From assembly GCA_050297855.1 (NCBI GenBank), contig JBNKTC010000010.1, positions 434,001 to 498,000 of the forward strand: a stretch of 64,000 nt of DNA, given 5' to 3'. This document shows, piece after piece, positions 59,372 to 64,000 of this stretch. The notes beneath the pieces were generated by a model, which ran no database searches, was not told where the DNA came from, and saw only the letters and a program-made list of their open reading frames with translations. This DNA comes from SZUA-545 sp050297855 (GTDB lineage Bacteria; Campylobacterota; Campylobacteria; Campylobacterales; SZUA-545). Numbering within the stretch: position 1 is the stretch's first letter; each line of letters opens with the position of its first letter. Both the position numbers and the translations under genes were made by a program.

Positions 59372-61915
59372 ATGCTCGCCGCCCTCTACGACCGCATCAT
59401 CCTGAAGTACCCCCGTGCCGTCCTGGCCCTCACCGTCTTCGCGGTGATGCTACTTGGGGTTCAGGCCTATAAGGTCGAAATCGACGCCTCCTCCGAAACC
59501 CTCCTGCTCAAACAGGACAAGGATCTCGCCTTTACCCGCGAAGTGAACGAACGCTACGGCAGTTCGGACTTCCTGGTGATTACCTACACACCCAAAGAGG
59601 CCGGGCTGCTCGATGCTTCCACCCGCAAAGAGCTGACCCGACTAAGTACCGCCCTCGAAGCGCTGGAGAACGTCAGCGGTGTCACCTCCCTGATGAACAT
59701 CCCGCTGCTGATGAGCCCGCCGCGCCCCCTGGCGGATCTGCTTTCGGACATCCCGTCGCTCAACAGCCGTCCCGACATCGACAGGGATCTGGTCCGCAAC
59801 GAACTGCTGACCAGCCCGCTTTACAGTAATAACCTCGTCAGTCCCGACTTCAAGACCACCGCACTTCTGGTCTACCTGAAAAACGATCCGAAATATTTCG
59901 AGCTGCTCCATGAGCGTAACCACTATCTGAGTAAAGAGGAAAACGGCACCCTCACCGATGCGGAACGCAGCGATTACGAAGCCGTCCAAGAGGCCTTCAA
60001 AGCGCACCGGGACGATGCACGCGAACTCAACCACCGCACCATCCTCGAAGTACGCGCGGTGATGGACGACTACCGTGAGAATGCCGACCTCTTCCTCGGC
60101 GGAGTCAATATGATCGCCGACGACATGATCACCTACGTCAAGTCCGACCTGGCGGTCTACGGCAGCGCGGTTCTACTGCTGCTGGTAGGGATCCTTTACC
60201 TCGTCTTCCGGCAGCGCCGCTACATTCTGCTGCCCGTCATCGTCTCGCTCCTCTCGGTGATTGCCACGACCGGCGTACTGGGGATGTTCGGTCTGGAGAT
60301 CACCGTCATCTCCTCGAACTTCATCTCCCTGCAGCTGATCGTCACGATGTCCCTGGTCATCCACCTGCTGGTGCGCTACCGCGAGCTGCTCCAGGAAGCG
60401 CCAGAAGCCGAACATCGCGATATCATCCGCGACGCTTCCGTCTCGATGTTCTACCCCTGTTTCTTCGTCATCATCACCACCGTCGCAGGCTTCAGTTCGC
60501 TGATCGCCAGCAACATCCTCCCGGTCATCAACCTCGGCTGGATGATGAGTGCGGGGATCTCCGTCTCCCTGCTCATCACCTTCCTCGTGCTCCCGGCGAT
60601 GCTGATCCTCGCGCCCAAAGAGCCCCCCTACACCGGCTTCGAACGCCATTTCCACCTCACCCAGGCCCTGGGACGTTTCGCCGAGAACTTTCCCCGTACC
60701 ATCTACGCCGCCAGCGCCTTTCTGGTGATCTTCAGTCTCACCGGTGCCTCCCAGCTGATCGTCGAAAACAGTTTTATCGACTACTTCAATAAAAAGACCG
60801 AGATTTACCAGGGGATGGAGGTCATCGACACCTCACTGGGCGGAACGACGCCCCTGGACGTCGTCATCGACCTCCCCGCCGCCGCGTCGGCAAAAGCCGA
60901 AGCGCCACAGTCCGACCCCTACGCCGGACTCGAAGAGCGCGAGGCCGTAAACGGAAACGACGCGACATCCGAATTCGACGCCTTCGACGATTTCGAAGCG
61001 GAGTTCACCGAGGAGAGCGAAACAGATAAGGAGCAGTACTGGTTTACCGCCGAGAAGATGGCCACCATCGAAGCGGTCCACGACTATCTCAACGGCCTTC
61101 CCGAAAGCGGCAAGGTGCTCTCCTTCGCCACCATGCTCAAGACCGGCCGGCTCATTAACGAGGGCAAAGACCTCGACAATCTCGAACTCGCTCTGCTCTA
61201 CAAGAAACTGCCCGACGAGTTCCGCTCCATCATCCTCGACCCCTACCTCGATATCGCGCACGACCAGGTTCGATTCAACATCCGCATCATCGACTCCCAG
61301 CCCAACCTGCGCCGTAACGAGCTGCTGCAGCGCATCAAGCGGGATCTGCAAGAAAAAGTGGGCATCCCCGAAGATCGAATCCACCTGGCGGGGATGATGC
61401 TGCTCTACAACAACATGCTCCAGAGTCTCTTCAACTCCCAGATCAAGACTTTGGGACTGGTGGTGCTCATCCTGGGCGTAATGTTCCTGCTGCTGTTTCG
61501 CTCCGTCAAGATTGCCTTTATCGCCATGGTGACCGACGTCATCGCCGTCGGAGTCGTTTTCGGCTTCATGGGGTGGGCGGGCATCCCCCTGGATATGATG
61601 ACCATTACCATCGCCGCCATCAGCCTCGGCATCGCCGTCGACGACGCCATCCAGTACCTCTACCGTTTCAAGATCGAAGTGGCCCGCGACGGCGACTACC
61701 TTGCCGCCATGCACCGCTCCCACGCCAGTATCGGCTACGCGATGTACTACACCTCCATCGCCATTATCGTCGGCTTTTCGGTGCTGGTGCTTTCGAACTT
61801 CGTCCCCACCATCTACTTCGGCCTGCTCACCGTTCTGGCGATGGTAATGGCCCTGATGGCGAACCTGCTGCTGCTGCCGCGCCTGATCCTCTGGCTCCGG
61901 CCCTTCAAGGTCTGA
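59372..61915 (+). CDS. RND/MMPL-family transporter of the Mla pathway
   Basis: The 847-residue inner-membrane protein has two repeats of one helix, a large periplasmic loop, and five helices (first loop about 35-265, second about 455-700). This is the 'predicted exporters of the RND superfamily'/HpnN type. It takes the place that the MlaFEDB ABC transporter has in E. coli. The second loop contains an acidic insert, residues 534-545 EFDAFDDFEAEF, closely matching one in MlaA. It is probably driven by the proton gradient and hands lipid to or from MlaC. C. jejuni Cj1373 is the likely counterpart. Confidence 0.92.
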   Translation: MLAALYDRIILKYPRAVLALTVFAVMLLGVQAYKVEIDASSETLLLKQDKDLAFTREVNERYGSSDFLVITYTPKEAGLLDASTRKELTRLSTALEALENVSGVTSLMNIPLLMSPPRPLADLLSDIPSLNSRPDIDRDLVRNELLTSPLYSNNLVSPDFKTTALLVYLKNDPKYFELLHERNHYLSKEENGTLTDAERSDYEAVQEAFKAHRDDARELNHRTILEVRAVMDDYRENADLFLGGVNMIADDMITYVKSDLAVYGSAVLLLLVGILYLVFRQRRYILLPVIVSLLSVIATTGVLGMFGLEITVISSNFISLQLIVTMSLVIHLLVRYRELLQEAPEAEHRDIIRDASVSMFYPCFFVIITTVAGFSSLIASNILPVINLGWMMSAGISVSLLITFLVLPAMLILAPKEPPYTGFERHFHLTQALGRFAENFPRTIYAASAFLVIFSLTGASQLIVENSFIDYFNKKTEIYQGMEVIDTSLGGTTPLDVVIDLPAAASAKAEAPQSDPYAGLEEREAVNGNDATSEFDAFDDFEAEFTEESETDKEQYWFTAEKMATIEAVHDYLNGLPESGKVLSFATMLKTGRLINEGKDLDNLELALLYKKLPDEFRSIILDPYLDIAHDQVRFNIRIIDSQPNLRRNELLQRIKRDLQEKVGIPEDRIHLAGMMLLYNNMLQSLFNSQIKTLGLVVLILGVMFLLLFRSVKIAFIAMVTDVIAVGVVFGFMGWAGIPLDMMTITIAAISLGIAVDDAIQYLYRFKIEVARDGDYLAAMHRSHASIGYAMYYTSIAIIVGFSVLVLSNFVPTIYFGLLTVLAMVMALMANLLLLPRLILWLRPFKV

Positions 61916-61939
61916 GCCGCCTTTGCAGCCAATCTTGGC

Positions 61940-61945
61940 TATCAT
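61940..61945 (+). promoter_or_regulatory. TATCAT -10 box, apparently leaderless, for the MFS gene
   Basis: The box ends 6 bases before the ATG at 61952; there is no ribosome binding site. Confidence 0.45.
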
Positions 61946-61951
61946 TAGGGC

Positions 61952-63226
61952 ATGAACCGAAATTCCGTCTACGCCTGGGCCCTCTACGACTGGGCCAACT
62001 CCGCTTACGCCACGACGGTGATGGCGGGACTCTTCCCCATCTTTTTCAAAACCTACTACAGCAGCGCCGAGAGCGTCACCGCCTCCACCGCCCAGCTGGG
62101 GTTTGCCAACTCCCTCGCAAGCCTTTTCATCGTCTTGATCGCCCCTTTGCTGGGAGCGATCGCCGATGCGGGCGGACTGAAGAAACGCTTTTTAACCCTC
62201 TTCGCCTTCCTCGGAATCCTGATGACCGCGTCGCTGACGCTCGTCGCGCAGGGTGCATGGGAGACGGCAATCCTTCTCTTTGTCGCGGGGAACATCGGCT
62301 TTATGGGCTCAAACATCTTCTACGACGCCCTGCTCCCCTCGGTGACGGATGAGACACACTTCGACCGCGTTTCCGGCCTGGGGTTCGCCCTGGGATACCT
62401 CGGCGGCGGCCTGCTCTTTGCGCTTAACGTCTTTATGGTGCAGTCTCCCGAGACCTTCGGCTTCGCCGACGCCGCGGAGGCGGTCAAAGCCTCCTTCCTC
62501 TCCGTCGCCCTCTGGTGGGCGCTCTTCTCCGTGCCGCTGCTGCTTTTTGTCGAGGAGCGGCGCATCCGCGGCGAACGCAAAAGCGCACTGCGCATCCTGC
62601 GCGAAGGGTACGAGCGGCTGGCAGGCACCTTCCGAAAGATCTCGAAGCTCCGAGGGCTGCTGCTCTTTCTGATCGCTTACTGGCTCTATATCGACGGTGT
62701 CGATACGGTCATCCGGATGGCGGTCGATTACGGTATCTCCATCGGGTTCGAATCTTCCGACCTGATCACGGCCCTGCTGATCGTACAGTTCGTCGGGTTC
62801 CCCGCGACGCTGCTCTATGCGCGCTTTGCCGACCGGATCGGCACCAAAAAAGCCCTGCTGACGGCGATTGGCGTCTATATGCTCATCATCCTCTTTGCCA
62901 CGCAGATGACCGAGGTGCGGGAGTTTTACATCCTTGCAGCGATGATCGCCCTCGTCCAGGGCGGCATCCAGGCGCTGAGCCGCTCCTACTACGCCCGTAT
63001 GATCCCAAAAGCTTACGCCGCCGAGTTCTTCGGCTTCTACAACCTTCTGGGTAAATTCGCCGCCATCTTCGGCCCCCTGCTCCTCGCCGTCGTCGCCCTC
63101 GCCACCGACAGCTCCCGCGCCGCCATCGGCTCCATCGCCCTCTTTTTCCTGCTGGGGGGATGGCTGCTGCTGAAAGTCGATGCGGATCAAACGGCGGAAG
63201 AGGTGCGGGAGGCGCTGCGCTCGTGA
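61952..63226 (+). CDS. UMF1-family MFS transporter (Atg22-like)
   Basis: The 424-residue protein has 12 membrane helices. The start SVYAWALYDWANSAYATTVM, then GAIADAGGLKKRFL in the first cytoplasmic loop and GGIQALSRSYYARMIP in the second half are signatures of the UMF1/Vacuole_effluxer group. Fungal Atg22 exports amino acids from the vacuole; bacterial substrates are unknown. The ATG has a TATCAT box 6 bases upstream. It is convergent with the PlsC-domain gene across an AT-rich inverted repeat. Confidence 0.9.
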   Translation: MNRNSVYAWALYDWANSAYATTVMAGLFPIFFKTYYSSAESVTASTAQLGFANSLASLFIVLIAPLLGAIADAGGLKKRFLTLFAFLGILMTASLTLVAQGAWETAILLFVAGNIGFMGSNIFYDALLPSVTDETHFDRVSGLGFALGYLGGGLLFALNVFMVQSPETFGFADAAEAVKASFLSVALWWALFSVPLLLFVEERRIRGERKSALRILREGYERLAGTFRKISKLRGLLLFLIAYWLYIDGVDTVIRMAVDYGISIGFESSDLITALLIVQFVGFPATLLYARFADRIGTKKALLTAIGVYMLIILFATQMTEVREFYILAAMIALVQGGIQALSRSYYARMIPKAYAAEFFGFYNLLGKFAAIFGPLLLAVVALATDSSRAAIGSIALFFLLGGWLLLKVDADQTAEEVREALRS

Positions 63227-63314
63227 AAAACTAAAAACTAAAAACTGAATGGAGATGACAACTGCATTTTCCAGTACTCTCAAACTTATAGTTTTTAACT
63301 TTTAGTTTTTAGTT
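63226..63314. repeat. AT-rich heptamer inverted repeat between convergent genes
   Basis: AACTAAAAACTAAAAACTG (63228-63246) faces TTTTTAACTTTTAGTTTTTA (63292-63311) over about 45 bases, a strong hairpin for either strand. The right arm encodes the last codons and stop (R-T-K-N-stop) of the minus-strand PlsC-domain gene. It matches the element at 4406-4575. Confidence 0.7.
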
Positions 63315-64000
63315 CTCATCGCCTCTTTGATCGCCAGTTTCACCCGCGCCGTCAGCACCTCCGCGCTCTCGTCTTCTCTTGGATAGATCGGTTCAAGGAA
63401 GCGTACGGAGATTTTCGCCGGTCTGGGGAAAAGCATCCCCGCTCGCAGCGCTTCGAAACCACCGTCGAGCAGGGTCGGGACGATGGGGACGTTGAACTCC
63501 TTGGCCAGCATGGCGGCAAAGGGCCGGAACTCCAGCAGCTGCCGGTCGCGGCTTCGGGCTCCTTCGGGAAAGATCACGAGGTTTTCTCCCTGCATCAACG
63601 GTACCGCAGCTTTTTGCATGGAGGCTTTGAGGTCGTTGTTGACGTCGATGAGGATCAGCTGGCCGTAGGTCGCCGCAGGGGTCACGCCGAAGACCTGTTC
63701 GAAAGCCAGGGTAAAGGTGTGCCGCAGTACCCGCCACGGCAGCGACGCGGTGATGATAAAACCGTCAAGCATGCTCTGGTGGCTGGGGGCGATGATGCAG
63801 GGGCATTCGGGAAGGTGTTCCATGCCCCGGCGCTCCAGACGGAAATAGAGTCGAAACAGCGGCAGAGCGATCAGGCGGTAGAGCCCCAACACCCACGGGG
63901 AGTGGCGCAGCACCGTATCGCGGTCCGTCCGCAGGATCTGCGACCAGTCAACGGCCGTCGGCGTATGGCGCGAGGCGTGGGCTTTGACGTAGCGGTAGAG
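63302..64000 (-). CDS. PlsC-domain acyltransferase, C-terminal part of a larger protein
   Basis: The frame is open to the window edge (232 codons seen). The last 200 residues are a glycerolphosphate acyltransferase domain: APSHQSMLD (HxxxxD), ILIDVNNDLKASM, FPEGARSRD and VPIVPT. Upstream residues (about 30) look like a linker with PTAVDWSQILRT, reminiscent of AMP-binding or acyl-carrier fusions joined to PlsC. It probably adds an acyl chain to lysophosphatidate or a related lipid. The final residues RTKN come from the AT-rich repeat. The start lies outside the window. Confidence 0.85.
   Translation of the reverse strand, partial: LYRYVKAHASRHTPTAVDWSQILRTDRDTVLRHSPWVLGLYRLIALPLFRLYFRLERRGMEHLPECPCIIAPSHQSMLDGFIITASLPWRVLRHTFTLAFEQVFGVTPAATYGQLILIDVNNDLKASMQKAAVPLMQGENLVIFPEGARSRDRQLLEFRPFAAMLAKEFNVPIVPTLLDGGFEALRAGMLFPRPAKISVRFLEPIYPREDESAEVLTARVKLAIKEAMRTKN

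Noticed and set aside
1..64000. CRISPR arrays, insertion sequences and prophage genes
   Set aside because: No regularly spaced repeats, transposases, integrases or phage structural genes were found.

Overview
The window looks like chromosomal sequence from a GC-rich member of the Campylobacterota (the Sulfurimonas/Sulfuricurvum/Sulfurovum/Hydrogenimonas side of the phylum). This is inferred from gene content, not from a marker gene. The pointers are: a histidine kinase with the IAHQWRQPL H-box common in that phylum, an mlaA-mlaC-RND gene order like Campylobacter jejuni Cj1371-Cj1373, many TATAAT boxes without an obvious -35 partner, and several GGDEF/EAL proteins. No rRNA, tRNA, insertion sequence or CRISPR array was found. 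Genes are dense, often overlap by 1-17 bases, and usually have AAAGGAG-type ribosome binding sites.

Layout. 1-4.4 kb: end of a GT9 glycosyltransferase, a GT39-type membrane glycosyltransferase and a Cache-GGDEF-EAL protein. 4.4-10.2 kb: htpG, a cluster of palindromic repeats, two small membrane proteins, a sodium:solute symporter and a YfdX-like secreted protein. 10.2-16.5 kb: an rRNA/tRNA methyltransferase, a Cdd1-like HhH protein, a periplasmic sugar-type binding protein next to a PAS-GGDEF-EAL-CZB sensor, a secreted rhodanese and yjdM. 16.5-28.4 kb: an acyl-CoA-dehydrogenase-like protein, a DUF2235 hydrolase, mtfA, a histidine kinase overlapping a B12-type radical SAM enzyme, an alanine/glycine symporter, a nucleoside deaminase and a Lon-like protease.

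28.4-35 kb: a signalling locus with a YfiR-like periplasmic protein, a TonB-dependent receptor under a possible Fur box, a LuxI/FeeM-type acyl transferase, a carboxyl/O-methyltransferase and a divergent CHASE8-like degenerate GGDEF/EAL protein. 35-37.3 kb: an L,D-transpeptidase-like protein with a possible lipoprotein partner, and a class D beta-lactamase. 37.3-40.3 kb: an AT-rich island, probably acquired, with mazEF and an overlapping parA-like/SIR2 pair. The SIR2 pair is the best candidate for an undescribed defence-type system.

40.4-54.6 kb: M42 peptidase and PPK2 divergent from a DUF2156 gene, with the same 17-base promoter core on both sides; then GNAT, mgtE, an RMD1-like protein, an AstE-family hydrolase divergent from rimB-rimK, a Na/Pi cotransporter, corA, a CNNM/DUF21 protein, glsA and a short MscS. 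54.6-64 kb: a cysteine-patterned secreted peptide, a 2OG-Fe(II) oxygenase, a structured RNA leader, a SnoaL-like protein, GDPD, the mlaA-mlaC-RND operon, a UMF1-type MFS transporter and the C-terminal part of a PlsC-domain protein cut by the window end.

Themes: c-di-GMP signalling (three GGDEF/EAL proteins with different active-site states), envelope lipid handling (Mla/RND, GDPD, PlsC, DUF2156), divalent-cation transport (MgtE, CorA, CNNM) and several genes that appear to be transcribed as leaderless mRNAs.
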